Shown here one piece after another: positions 1-8,459 of a DNA stretch of 10,619 nucleotides. Under the pieces are notes generated by a model that was given only the letters and a program-made list of their open reading frames with translations, did no database searches and had not been told where the DNA came from. Location of the stretch: positions 1 through 10,619 of the forward strand of contig RBNI01007126.1 in the NCBI GenBank assembly GCA_003990745.1, in the 5' to 3' direction. Within the stretch, counting starts at the first letter, position 1, and each line of letters starts with the position of its first letter. Source of the stretch: Jimgerdemannia flammicorona (lineage: Eukaryota > Mucoromycota > Endogonomycetes > Endogonales > Endogonaceae). The translations under genes were made by a program, and so were the position numbers.

Positions 1-450
1 CCTTATACTTGAACACCACCTTACTACCCACTACCACAGCTCTCTCCCTGCTCTGCCCAAAAATATTCTATACTAAATAATGCTATCAAACTCTCTGCAG
101 ACCCCATCCCAGCCACTGGCCCATTAAGACATCCACCACCAACTCTTCCCACTTCATAGCCACTCTCACAAACCCACATATCTCTTTTCTTCAAAAACAA
201 ACAGTCAGTGTTTAGCCAGCCCCACCTATACAGCTAAAACCCAACCAACAGTAAGTCCATTATTTCCAACTCCCCCCACAAGTTTATCTCTCAGATCCTC
301 CATTTGACCCTTTACCATCCCTCCTTCTCATAACACCCAATTAATTCCTAACCTCTAACCAAAAGTCTCCAAGTACCTCACACTCTCCCAGCCAATGTTC
401 TGGTATCTGCACCAAATAGTGAGATATGTCAGAAACAACTACTTTTCCAA
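1..450 (-). mobile_element. LINE copy C: 3' end of a degraded L1/Tx1-like element
   Basis: The reverse complement matches the ORF2 C-terminal region of the LINE at 3593-7205. One 56-nt stretch (about 363-418, minus) matches 6798-6853 at about 39 of 56 positions. Both encode PE(H/Y)WLGECEVL, the end of a C-terminal zinc-knuckle-like motif. Further along, minus-strand codons for a GLAKH..LFVFEE pattern match GLARHWLHVFEE of the other copy near 6990-7025. Stops and frame changes make it non-coding. The His codon of the knuckle (395-397) is kept here but is Tyr in copy A. The window begins at about the position of the ORF2 end, so the true 3' terminus lies off the left edge. The 5' limit near 450 is approximate, because similarity fades between 420 and 450. 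The family assignment is firm and the boundaries are soft. Confidence 0.8.
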
Positions 451-664
451 AGACTGCAAAAAGAAATTTTATCTAGCTCCAAAAAGCACATCAGAAATAG
501 GCAAAATGTGTAGTAAGATAACATCAGAAATAGATTTTTGTTCTGTACTTTAAGCACCCCTAATGGTATATACAATTATTATCTATGTGAAAAAATATTT
601 GTTTTCTACATTATATACTATAGAGTATGTAGGATTTTATCAGATTATTTCAATTTATTTTTAT
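451..664. other. AT-rich non-coding sequence
   Basis: No open frame of note and no LINE similarity. The only structure seen is a 13-bp direct repeat (ACATCAGAAATAG) at 488-500 and 521-533, 33 bp apart. It is probably filler between two insertions. Confidence 0.6.
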
Positions 665-672
665 CTACTATA
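665..672. repeat. Left target-site duplication of the MITE
   Basis: CTACTATA directly precedes the left terminal inverted repeat and is repeated exactly at 978-985, directly after the right one. A perfect 8-bp duplication is the usual length for the hAT superfamily. Confidence 0.9.
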
Positions 673-722
673 TAGAGATCCCAGATAGCTGGCCATATGA
701 TCAATAGCTGGCCAGGGTGGCT
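673..722 (+). repeat. Left terminal inverted repeat of the MITE
   Basis: About 50 bp pair with 928-977 in reverse complement. The first 20 bases match perfectly and only about five differences occur over the arm. Confidence 0.9.
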
Positions 723-834
723 CAGTCTTAAATTTACAGCCAACTGGTCTTAAATTTAGTCTGGCCAGATAGTCAATCTATAAATTTAAGGCTGAGCCAC
801 TCTGTCTCAGCCTTAAATATGCAGCCAACTGGTC
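721..834. repeat. Internal direct and inverted repeats of the MITE
   Basis: A 29-bp word beginning CTCAG and ending CAACTGGTC occurs at 721-749 and again at 806-834 with three differences. The segment 782-804 is the reverse complement of 713-735 at 21 of 23 positions. The left half of the MITE can therefore fold on itself independently of the terminal arms, which suggests internal duplication or nesting of one MITE end. Confidence 0.75.
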
Positions 835-927
835 AAGTCGCATTTATGGACCTTTTAATTTAGAAAATTTGGACCAAATAAGGCCTGGCCACTTGATCAA
901 CTAGCCAATCTATAAATTTTAAGATCA

Positions 928-977
928 AGCCACTCTGGCAAGCTATTGGCCATATGACCAGCTATCTGGGATCTCTA
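928..977 (-). repeat. Right terminal inverted repeat of the MITE
   Basis: Reverse complement of the left arm. It ends GGGATCTCTA and is followed at once by the second copy of CTACTATA. Confidence 0.9.
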
Positions 978-985
978 CTACTATA
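978..985. repeat. Right target-site duplication of the MITE
   Basis: CTACTATA, identical to 665-672, immediately outside the right terminal inverted repeat. Confidence 0.9.
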
Positions 986-1647
986 CTATGTAATTCTGCC
1001 TGGCTTTAGTAAACCCTCTTATTGGGATAGTTCTTGGGTGTAGTGGTAATTTATATGATTTTTATATTTGATTTCTGTATAACAATTTTATTTCCTAATA
1101 TATATAATTTTTATATATTGATCTCTATATAGCATGAATGAATTTCTTATATAACTAAGCATTACTTGTTCTGGGCCATTACAGGATTGGTTTCTGCTAT
1201 CTCAAAGACAATAGGATGCTCTATTGGTATTTTCTTATATTAATATCATATGTTGTATTATAGTAATTTTTCAATAAAGGTCCCCTGACTCCCATAGAGT
1301 CCCTTAGCCGTTTTGAAAGCTTTGCAGTTCACCCTCATCTCTCTAATCCATCTCTCTATCATGAACAATAAACTCCTATAGTAACAACAACAATAAAGCT
1401 ACCCTGGCTAAATAGGCTGAATTTATTCAATAGATTACTGCTACAGTTATGGTCAACCTCTGCTCTACTCTGCCAGATCCAGGAAATATGTCAAAATATG
1501 AATGACAATACATTATTGATACACTCTTCCTCTAATCTAAATATGTTAGAACCACTCCTCCAACATACCTTTCACCAGTAACATTAAGGTGACACAAGAC
1601 TCAGACAATACTTTTTACAACGTTTTTAGTAATAGAAGACTATCAAC
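986..1647. other. AT-rich non-coding sequence upstream of LINE copy A
   Basis: No supported gene. A degenerate 34-bp direct repeat of AT-rich sequence lies at 1052-1085 and 1101-1134, with about five differences. A short inverted repeat GACTC/GAGTC lies near 1288-1302. The stretch 1300-1610 is richer in C and T on the plus strand, but I could not align it to the LINE copies. It probably represents host filler or older decayed repeats. Confidence 0.55.
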
Positions 1648-1657
1648 ATAGATGGCA
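1648..1657. repeat. Candidate left target-site duplication of LINE copy A
   Basis: ATAGATGGCA here recurs exactly at 7282-7291. The two copies bracket the abrupt change from AT-rich flank to the G-rich LINE sequence at both ends. Ten bases fits the variable duplications made by target-primed reverse transcription. A chance match is unlikely but not excluded. Confidence 0.6.
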
Positions 1658-1845
1658 ATGATTGCACTGGTGAGTGTACTGGCCAGGGGGGTGGTGGTGT
1701 CTTTGGCTGGCAGCAGGTAGGGAGGAGGGGAGATGGTTTGGGGATACCAGGGGCCTCTATGGCTGGCTGAGGTACTGGCAGTGGAGGGAGGGGTGGCCTG
1801 AAGCAATGAGGAGAGAAGAGGGTGACCTTTGCTGACAAGGTCAGA
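1658..1845 (+). other. 5' region of LINE copy A, possibly UTR or decayed ORF1 start
   Basis: G-rich sequence in which the ORF1 frame reads Gly-rich codons broken by TGA at 1768-1770 and 1807-1809. These could be decayed codons of a longer ORF1 or simply untranslated leader. A reading frame that begins at the GTG of 1822 is not a plausible eukaryotic start. The first in-frame ATG is at 1846. Confidence 0.5.
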
Positions 1846-3561
1846 ATGGAGAAAATGGCCTCTGGTCTGGATATTTGGCTGGGCCTGGGGAAGGCATCGA
1901 CAGCTACTGCTGGGGGACAGGGAGGTGTGCCCAGGAGAAGGCCCAGTGGTAGGGAAGGAGGGGGAGTAGGGGCTGGAGATGTGACTGTTGATGGGACTAT
2001 GACTGGGGATCTGGAAAAAAATCCAGATGTGATAGCAGTTGATGGTTCAGGACAGAGGGTGGGCACTAGACCCAGGGACTTAGCAGATAGAGTGATGGGC
2101 ATGGTGTCAGCACTGTTACTTAAGAAATCAAGGTCAGAATTCATCATCACATTGTGTTTCAGAGGCTTGGCAGTGACTGCAAGGATGATCTAGGGGCTGG
2201 TGGCGCAGGAGGTGAAAGGGACAGCATCAGTGAAGTTTTTGAAATGGAAAGAAGGGGTCGAGGTAGGGTTTGAGGAAGAGGAAGCATTGCTGGTGGCTAT
2301 GGAGAAGGGGGTGATAGTCGGCAGAGTTGTGGTTTCTATTGCTAGGTGCATACACTGGGACCCCTGAGTGGTACAGTTGACAGTATTGGATCTCCCTATG
2401 GTGTCAAGAGAGAGGGCCAGGGAGTTGATTGTAGAGGTGGTCAAAGAGTATGGCAAGATTGTGGATATTGGGTTCAAGGTCTGGGAGGGTATGGAGCTTC
2501 AAACTAGTGACATCAATGTCCAGGTGAGGCTGGCTGGAAAGGAGAACACAGGGAAGATAAGGGATTGGCCAGCGACTCTGAAGTGGGGACAGGTGGAGTG
2601 CAAGGTCACATGGATGAAGGGGACTCTGGAAGAGGAGGAAGATTTACTGGAGGCTCCAGAGGATCTGGCAGGTACAGTTGAGAGGAGGAGATTGGCTTGG
2701 AAGGAGTATGAAGCCAAGACAGTGGTGGAAGTAGTCAAGAGAAAGAGGATCAGGATGGGCTGGGTGTTCTGGGAGAAGATGTAAGAAAGGAGAATCCAGA
2801 AGGAGCTGCTGGAGAAGTTGGGCGGTGGTGGGGCTGGCAGCAGTACAGGAGAGAGGAGTGTGGGATTGAGTGAGAGTGCCTGGGTGTGGGAGTGCAGGCC
2901 AGCTCAAGGTGGGGCCCAGAATGGACCAATGGAGGAGAGGCAGGGTGGGGTGGAGGGGGATGCTGAAATGAGTAAAGGAGTCCACCTTCAGTATAGTGCC
3001 CTGGGTGGGGCAGAGGGCAAGGAGGAGTTACTGGACATATCAGATGAGGAGTGGGATGAGTTGGTGAGGAGGAGCACATTGGTGGACCCAGAGGTGGGGG
3101 GTGGTCAGGTTGCCCAGGGTATGGTAGAGATGGTGGATGAGAAGTGGTTATGGAAGACTCTGGAAGGGGTGGTAGCAGAGGAGCTAGGGGGAGAGGATTT
3201 CTGGGTTATGGAAGAGAGTCATTGGGAGGAAATTCTTCATGGTGAGGAGGTACTGAGGAAGGTTAGGAATGAGATCCTGGCAGTCCTCTTGGAATCAGTT
3301 GAATACTAAGTCAATGATCATAGATTGGAGGAACTTAGAGGGATTGTGAATGACTGGGCAGTATACTTGTGGGGCTCAAGAAAGGAATTGGAGAAGTGGA
3401 GGGTGGTCTGCACAGACTATCAGTCAGAGATGGAAGTGGTGGATGGGGTAGAATGTCAAGAAATCTTGAAGGCATTGGATACTCAGGCTGTAATAGAGGG
3501 AGACTTGGAAGTGGAGTGGCACTTGGATCTGGCTGGAGATGAGATGAGCATGGAATACTAG
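1846..3561 (+). pseudogene. LINE ORF1 pseudogene, RRM-like RNA-binding protein
   Basis: ORF1 of a two-ORF LINE encodes the RNA-binding partner that coats element RNA. A single frame of about 572 codons runs from the ATG at 1846 to the TAG at 3559-3561. It is interrupted only by in-frame stops at 2191 (TAG), 2365 (TGA), 2782 (TAA) and 3307 (TAA), with no frameshift. The part at 2368-2625 looks like an RRM: a VQLTVLDLP first strand, a helix, then YGKIVDIGF, INVQVRLA and a final strand ending CKVTWMKG. The remainder is rich in Glu, Gly and Trp with acidic helical stretches. The CCHC knuckles found in many L1/Tx1 ORF1 proteins were not seen. The RRM call is by pattern, not by alignment. It is non-functional as read. 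Confidence 0.7.
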
Positions 3562-3592
3562 GTTAGGGTCTCAAACTCAAACATTATTCAAT

Positions 3593-4350
3593 ATGAACAG
3601 TACAACTAGAATATTCCCTTTGAACATGAATGGGTTGCAGGGGGTAGCTAGAAGGAGGTACATATTTGGATGGCTAAAGGGACTGAATGCAGATCTCTTC
3701 TTACTGCAGGATGTCTGTTATGAGTTAGATGTGGACTTACAGAATTGGACAAAGGAATGAGGGGGGGCAGTAGTGTAGAGGGGGAGGGTGGGATCCTAGT
3801 TCAAAAAGGGATGGGGGACATTGGAGACATTGGATACTGGGGGAATCAGTTGGTGTGTGGAGTGTAGAAGAGGCCTTGGTGGGGCCCATTGATGGTTGGG
3901 TCGTGTTACTGCTCAGCAGAGCAGGGGGAATGGGTGGATTGGATTTGAGGTTTGAAAGAGGCCGGGGTCATGGATGAGATTGGGTTTGACTATCTGGAGG
4001 GTGACTTCAATATGGTATGAAATAAGGGGATGGATAGGACAGATGGAGGGAGAGGAATGAGGAGTAGAAGTATTGGGTTAGATGATTGGCTGGAGATGAA
4101 GAGGTTAAGCTCTTTGGTTGATTCTGGGAGACAGTTCTGGGACAATCATCAAATTTATACTCACTGGGCAGCAGGGCTGGACTCTAGGATCAATTGGATA
4201 TTGATGGCAGAATGCTAGGGAGTGGATGTCTGGACAATGCTGGAGGTGGTGTGGTGTCCATAGTCAGATCACTGGGGTCTGCTAGGAGGGAGAAGGTTTG
4301 GGGGTAGTGGGGATGGGCCTGGACATTGGTGCCTAAATTCTTCTTTGTTG
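3593..4350 (+). other. Endonuclease domain (APE-like) within ORF2 of copy A
   Basis: Order of catalytic landmarks: Asn in LNMNG, an acidic residue in LLQD (Asp where Glu is usual), Tyr in CYCSAEQGE, Asp/Asn in GDFN, and SDH. It ends with a GP.HW.LNSSLL block that is shared with copy B at 8877-8912. The first part is in frame 2 and the remainder in frame 1. Stops include 3758, 4018, 4216 and 4261. Confidence 0.8.
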
Positions 4351-4959
4351 GAGGATGGGGCATTATGGGTGGAATAGGAGAAGGAGATTATTGGGAAAAT
4401 AGAGGGGTGGTGGAAATAGGGCCTGGTAATTGGGGACCACTAGAGGAGGCTGAAGGAGAGTGCACAGGGGTACTGGAGGGAAGCAGGGAAAGGAAGGTGT
4501 GCTCAGAGGCAGCATAGGGTGCTATGGGCCTCGCAGCAATTGGAGGTGCTCCTGGGGAGATGGGCAGGGGTGCTAGAAGATTGGGAGGCAGCCAACTGGG
4601 ATATTGTGAGAATCCAGAAGGAAGTTGAGAAGCTTAAGGAAGTATTATGAAGGGAGGAAGAGGTTAGGCTGCAGGGGATAGTAGCATGGTTGAGGTGGCA
4701 AGGGCTTGAGGAGGGTGAGAGACCCACTAGGTTTTTATTGTGGATGTTATAAGTATGGAGAACTAAGCAGCAGTGGGATGGGCTCTTGGATGAGGATAGA
4801 GAGATTGTGGTGGGGACTCCAGCAATTTTGTGAGTTCTGAGGACCCATTGGGAGGATTTGTGGAGCAAGAAGGCAGGGGGGGAGGATGCCTTGAACATTG
4901 TGAGGCAGCTGGAGGATTGGCACCCAGACTCTACAATGGGCCTGGAGTCTCTAGGAGAT

Positions 4960-5860
4960 CCTGTGCATGGAGAGGAGATTTGCATGACTTTGGCTACAAC
5001 AAGTAAGGGGATGGCTCTAGGTGAGGATGGACTCCCCTGGGATTTTAGGAAGAAGATGGCTGAGGTGGTGGTGGTATTGGAGGAAATGTTGGAAATGTGT
5101 GGTGAGGTTCTTTGGTCTGGAACTTGGATTGGGGGCCAGTGCCTAGGGCTGGTCTCCTTGCTGTACAAAGATAAGGGGAGGCAGGAAGATTGGAAGAACT
5201 GGTAGCTGATCATGCTTCTTGACATGGACTGCAAACTGGTGACAAAGATATTGGTGACAAGGCTGCAGGGAATTGCTTAGTGAGTACTTGGTGTGGAGCA
5301 AAGAGGATTTGTCAGGGGCCAGTTGATCCATAATGGGATGGCTTGGGTATATGGGGTGATTGAAGGGGCCTGGGCTGTAGGGGTAGATGTCAGATTGGTG
5401 TTTTTGGATCAAGAAAAGACATATGATAGGGTGAGGAGGATCTGGCTTGAGAGAGTGTTGAAGTGGATTGGTGTTCCCCCAGGGCTCTGAGGGTCACTGA
5501 TCAGGCTGTTGGAAAACAGTCAAGCTGCATTGGTCATCAATGGTCACAGGGGGGTAACCTTTTCTCTTGGTCGAGGGGTGCCACAAGGGGACCTATTGTC
5601 ACCCATCTTATATGCCCTTTCTCTGGAGCCTCTACTGGATAGGATCTGGCATCAAATTGGGGGTTTGGACATTTTATGGATAAATTGGGAGGTGGGGGCT
5701 TTTGTGGATGATATGGTGGTTAGACTGGGTTCATTGGCAGATGTAGAGGAACTGCGAAGGTCAGTGGAATGGTTTGAGAGGGGCTCTGGTGCTAGACTTA
5801 ATTGGCACAAATGTGAGACTCTGGTGCTAGGTGAGGGTATCATTGGTAGTGACATGATTG
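4960..5860 (+). other. Reverse transcriptase domain within ORF2 of copy A
   Basis: A single frame carries the non-LTR RT blocks. These are an LVSLLYKDKG block, an NW.LIMLLDMDCKLVTK block (WRPI-like in intact relatives), the motif A Asp at 5407, GVPQGDLLSP (motif B), and FVDD (motif C) at 5701-5712. A thumb-side GSGARLNWHK follows. In-frame stops lie at 5203, 5278, 5281 and 5488. Both Asp of the DD pair and the motif A Asp are preserved, so decay has not yet removed the active site residues. Confidence 0.88.
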
Positions 5861-7032
5861 AGACAGTGGTGCTGACAGGGGAACCAGTCCATTATCTGGA
5901 GATCTACTTCTCAGTGTATGGGTCCCTTCTGCCCCATGCTTGGTGGGAACAGTGACTTCTGGTGTGGGGTAATGCACTTGTGTGGTGGGATGGTTGGCAT
6001 ATATCCTTGACAGGAAGGGTGATGGTACTGAATGTATATTGGCTGCCAAAGCTGTGATATGTGGGGTATCATCAGGACTTCCTGGCTTAAGTGGTCAGGA
6101 GACTGTTGAAGATGGTGAGATCGTGAATCTGGGCAGTGCAGTGAAGTCAGATAGGTTGGGAGGTTCTGACCCTACTAGTGGAGAGAGGTGGGCTGGGTTT
6201 AGTAGATTTTACCAAACATCTTCATTGCTTGAGGGCATGGTGGCAACAGAGGGCAAGCAAGCTGAGGGGCCAGGAGTGGGTGCTGTTCATGCAGAGGGTG
6301 TGGGAGGCCTGGTATTCTCTCTGTGGGGCTTCTGGTGACCTGCTAGCGATGGTGGCAATGGATGGGAGCAAGAGGATGCAGTATAAGGGCTTTTGGTAGG
6401 GGGTGGTGGATGGGGCTAGAAGGATTGGGCTTCAGTGGCAGGGTGACAAAGGTGAGGAGGACTGGGGACTGTGGATGTGGTGATGGGACAGGCTCCTGCT
6501 GGGTGGTGTTTGGGTGGGGGACTTCTGGCTCAGTGATGGAATAGAGTGTTTGTGGGGCTTAGGCAGGGACCTTTGGCCTGAAGCCTGGCAGAGGGTAGAA
6601 ATTGATAAGGAGTGGGACTGGAATGGTCTCTGGCTTTGGAGCAATCAGGTAATATAGTGGCTACCATCCAAGTTCTGGGTGGTATGTGGCAGATTCTCTG
6701 GCAGAATATGTTGTTGAACTATCAGTCTGGACACTTGGTGGCCAATGGCACATTTGAGTGTGAGGAATGTTTAGATGTTGGACAGAAAGAGGGAGTGATA
6801 CAGATGCCTGAATATTGGCTTGGTGAGTGTGAAGTGTTAGAGGGGTTTTGGCGCTGTATTACAGACTGGTTAGGGATGTGAGCCCTAGAAGAAGGGGAAG
6901 GGGGGTGATGGGGAGAGCTCTGCCAAAGGCTTGTAGGAGGGGTTAGAGATGAATGGTTGACCCTCAGTTGGGCTCTGGCCATTTGGGTTGGGCTGGCCAG
7001 GCATTGGTTACATGTATTTGAGGAGGGTCAGT

Positions 7033-7053
7033 GGGTTGGGGTTGGGGGTAGGG
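7033..7053 (+). other. G-quadruplex motif near the 3' end of LINE copy A
   Basis: Four G runs of 3, 4, 5 and 3 bases are separated by TT, TT and TA, a strong intramolecular quadruplex pattern on the sense strand. It lies about 150 bp before the ORF2 stop. The equivalent stretch in copy C lacks this run pattern, so it may be specific to copy A. Confidence 0.75.
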
Positions 7054-7281
7054 TGGTATATTGGGAATGGTTATTACTGGAAATTTTGAATGGCTGGTGG
7101 AGAGGGTGGAGGGCAGGTAGGGGAAGCTGCCAGGGTTTGGTACAGTGTATTTCCCAGAAAAGTAGTAGGAGGGTTTGGGTGGTGGGTGATGGGGTTGTCC
7201 TCTGACAGGGGAGAGTAGAGAGTGGGAGAGTAGATCTGAGGGGCATCAGTTGAGGGGATGGGGTGATATTGTATTATTATT

Positions 7282-7291
7282 ATAGATGGCA
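7282..7291. repeat. Candidate right target-site duplication of LINE copy A
   Basis: ATAGATGGCA, identical to 1648-1657, directly after the ATT-rich tail of the LINE. Confidence 0.6.
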
Positions 7292-7334
7292 GTAATAAAG
7301 GGAAGTCCAAGTAACTATCCCTTACCCCATAGTG

Positions 7335-7540
7335 CAGGCAAATTTGCCTGTGAAAACATTCAGTGTAAAATATCTTGCTCTATATTACATACACCCATAG
7401 TATAAGCACACATACCATAACTCCAAATACAGGCAAACATCCCTGTAAAAGTTTGGAGCAAAATACTGCAGTCTACACTTTATAATATTTATGTAAGCAT
7501 GGACCATATATAAATCAAAAGCAGGCAAATATGCCTGCTT
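7335..7540. repeat. Three spaced palindromes in a degenerate repeat of about 92 bp
   Basis: A 16-bp perfect palindrome CAGGCAAATTTGCCTG lies at 7335-7350. Related versions lie at 7429-7446 (ACAGGCAAACATCCCTGT, imperfect) and 7519-7540 (9-bp arms AAGCAGGCA/TGCCTGCTT around AATA). The spacing is 92-94 bp. The sequence between them also aligns loosely (GTAAAA, AAAATA, TCTA, TAAGCA, CCATA in the same order), so this is a decayed tandem repeat whose palindrome is the best preserved part. The function is unknown. Confidence 0.7.
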
Positions 7541-8058
7541 ACAGTCTATACTAATCTCTATGCTAGCCAGGGTCTATCTATCTATGGTTTTCCTCTTTCT
7601 CATTGTTTGCAAGGTTGGCGCTGGTGCTGCCTATGTCAGTCACCATTTTTCATTGGTGTAAAAATGTTTCCCAGACCAGGATTTGTAGATGTGGAACTGG
7701 TGGTTGTTGCCTGAAAAATGAATGAATTCCCTATGTAAAGCATTGAAATGGACCCTGCCAAGGCCGAAAATGAACCCAGATGGATGGCATTAGAGTTGGA
7801 GATTGCAGTAGAATGCAGCGAAGAATGGAACACAGCACAGACTAATGTAAAATTTACCCACCCACTAACCCGCTGCCCAAAAAATGTCGGTTCTTTTATG
7901 ATGCTATTGTTAATGAATTCCCTATATAAAGGGGTGAAATAGAATCTGTCGAGGCCAAAAATTAACTTACCGAATCATCAATATATACGCAGATTTCTCC
8001 ACCAATGTGAAAGATAACCATTAATAAGAGTGGTCACTACCTGAATGAATTTCTGTTG
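7541..8058. repeat. Non-coding stretch with a 55-bp direct repeat
   Basis: The block beginning AATGAATTCCCTAT at 7721-7775 recurs at 7912-7966 with about three-quarters identity, 191 bp apart. A shorter third echo (CTGAATGAATTTC) lies at 8041. A short TCTA run lies at 7573-7585. A 64-codon open frame from the ATG at 7748 crosses both repeat copies, resembles nothing I recognise, and is not called as a gene. Confidence 0.6.
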
Positions 8059-8398
8059 GGTCACAGTATGCATGGACAATGCCAACCCCTGATAATGTCA
8101 GGTCATGATGTGCATGGACAATGTCTGAAGCAATGCTGGATCACAGTGTGTGCAGACAATACCTTGACAATGTCAGGTCATGATGTGGGCAGACAATGCC
8201 TAAAGCGATGCTGGGTCATGGTGTGCGCAGATGATACCTTGACAACATCGGGTCATAATGTGCATGGGCAATGCCTTGGGCAATGCCGGGTCACAGTGTG
8301 CATAGACGATGCCAACCCTTAACAATGTTGGGTCATGATGTGCATGGGCAATGCCAGAGGCGATGCTGGGTCACGGTGTGCATGGATGATGCCTTAAG
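8059..8398. repeat. Minisatellite of nine alternating 37-42 bp units
   Basis: Units begin with GGTCA (once GATCA) at 8059, 8101, 8139, 8176, 8214, 8251, 8289, 8331 and 8369. The spacings are 42, 38, 37, 38, 37, 38, 42 and 38. Two unit types alternate. One contains GACAATGTC or a variant before the next unit. The other contains GCAATGCTG or a variant. The real period is therefore a dimer of 75-80 bp. Each unit carries TGTGCATGGACAATGCC or a close variant. Because 75 is divisible by three, a frame stays open across the middle dimers, but this is a by-product of the period. Confidence 0.88.
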
Positions 8399-8433
8399 GG
8401 TGGGGCACATGCAAGTGGGACTAGTCCTCTAGG

Positions 8434-8453
8434 AATATGTATGTATGTATATA
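8434..8453. repeat. TATG/TA microsatellite
   Basis: Short run of ATGT units followed by TATATA, immediately upstream of the 5' truncation point of LINE copy B. It may have been part of the insertion site. Confidence 0.7.
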
Positions 8454-8459
8454 TGAAAA

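Larger units (their letters stand above)
673..977. mobile_element. Non-autonomous hAT-like MITE, 305 bp
   Basis: The element starts TAGAGATCCCAGATAGCTGG and ends with the reverse complement of that sequence. About 50 bp at each end match with only a few mismatches. It is flanked by a perfect 8-bp duplication CTACTATA. It has no coding capacity, so it would need a transposase supplied elsewhere. Inside are many GGCCA/TGGCC words, like the subterminal transposase-binding words of hAT elements. It also has a second, inner inverted repeat (713-735 against 782-804) and a 29-bp direct repeat (721-749 and 806-834, 26 of 29 identical). The superfamily is inferred from duplication length and end structure only, because no transposase is present. 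The MITE call itself is strong. Confidence 0.9.
3593..7205 (+). pseudogene. LINE ORF2 pseudogene: AP endonuclease and reverse transcriptase
   Basis: ORF2 would nick target DNA and copy element RNA at the nick (target-primed reverse transcription). It begins at the ATG of 3593, 31 bp after ORF1. About 1,200 codons is normal length for this group. Endonuclease signs are LNMNG near 3620, LLQD near 3701-3712, GDFN at 4000-4011 and SDH at 4264-4272. RT signs are EDGLP near 5020, LDQEKTYDRV from 5404, GVPQGDLLSP near 5575-5604 and FVDD at 5701-5712. Later come GGLGL at 6187-6201 and a knuckle of Cys 6759, Cys 6768, Tyr 6813 (Cys-Cys-His expected) and Cys 6828. About two dozen stops break it. The frame changes twice: near a seven-G run at 3761-3767, and between about 6672 and 6690. 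It is dead, but the domain order is complete. Confidence 0.88.
1658..7281 (+). mobile_element. LINE copy A: near full-length L1/Tx1-like retrotransposon, decayed
   Basis: About 5.6 kb with the two-ORF plan of L1-superfamily LINEs: a short 5' region, ORF1 (RRM-like), a 31-bp gap, and ORF2 (endonuclease, RT, C-terminal knuckle). ORF2 is followed by a 3' UTR of about 76 bp and an ATT-repeat tail (7271-7281). Candidate 10-bp target duplications flank it. No long terminal repeats are present. The sense strand is strikingly G-rich and C-poor, with only about 15 CpG over the whole element, which suggests long-term methylation and deamination. No RNase H domain was noticed. The Tx1-like placement rests on ORF2 patterns (LDQEKTYDRV, GVPQGDLLSP, FVDD, GGLGL) recognised by eye. 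The exact 5' end depends on the duplication call. Confidence 0.85.

Noticed and set aside
4503..5234. 243-codon minus-strand open frame
   Set aside because: It lies opposite the linker and RT start of ORF2, has low-complexity composition, and is a shadow of the LINE strand bias.
1615..7310. Long minus-strand open frames rich in Ser, Pro, Thr and His inside LINE copy A
   Set aside because: They mirror the G-rich, C-poor coding strand. They lack domains and overlap recognisable ORF1/ORF2 sequence in the other orientation.
7748..7942. Small open frame with a true ATG
   Set aside because: It crosses two copies of a non-coding direct repeat and resembles no known family. At this length it is expected by chance.
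8056..8322. 88-codon open frame with about 25-residue repeats
   Set aside because: It is produced by the 75-bp minisatellite period, starts at a non-ATG codon, and has no recognisable protein features.
8059..8398. CRISPR-like array
   Set aside because: The units are head-to-tail and similar throughout, with no unique spacers, and the context is eukaryotic.
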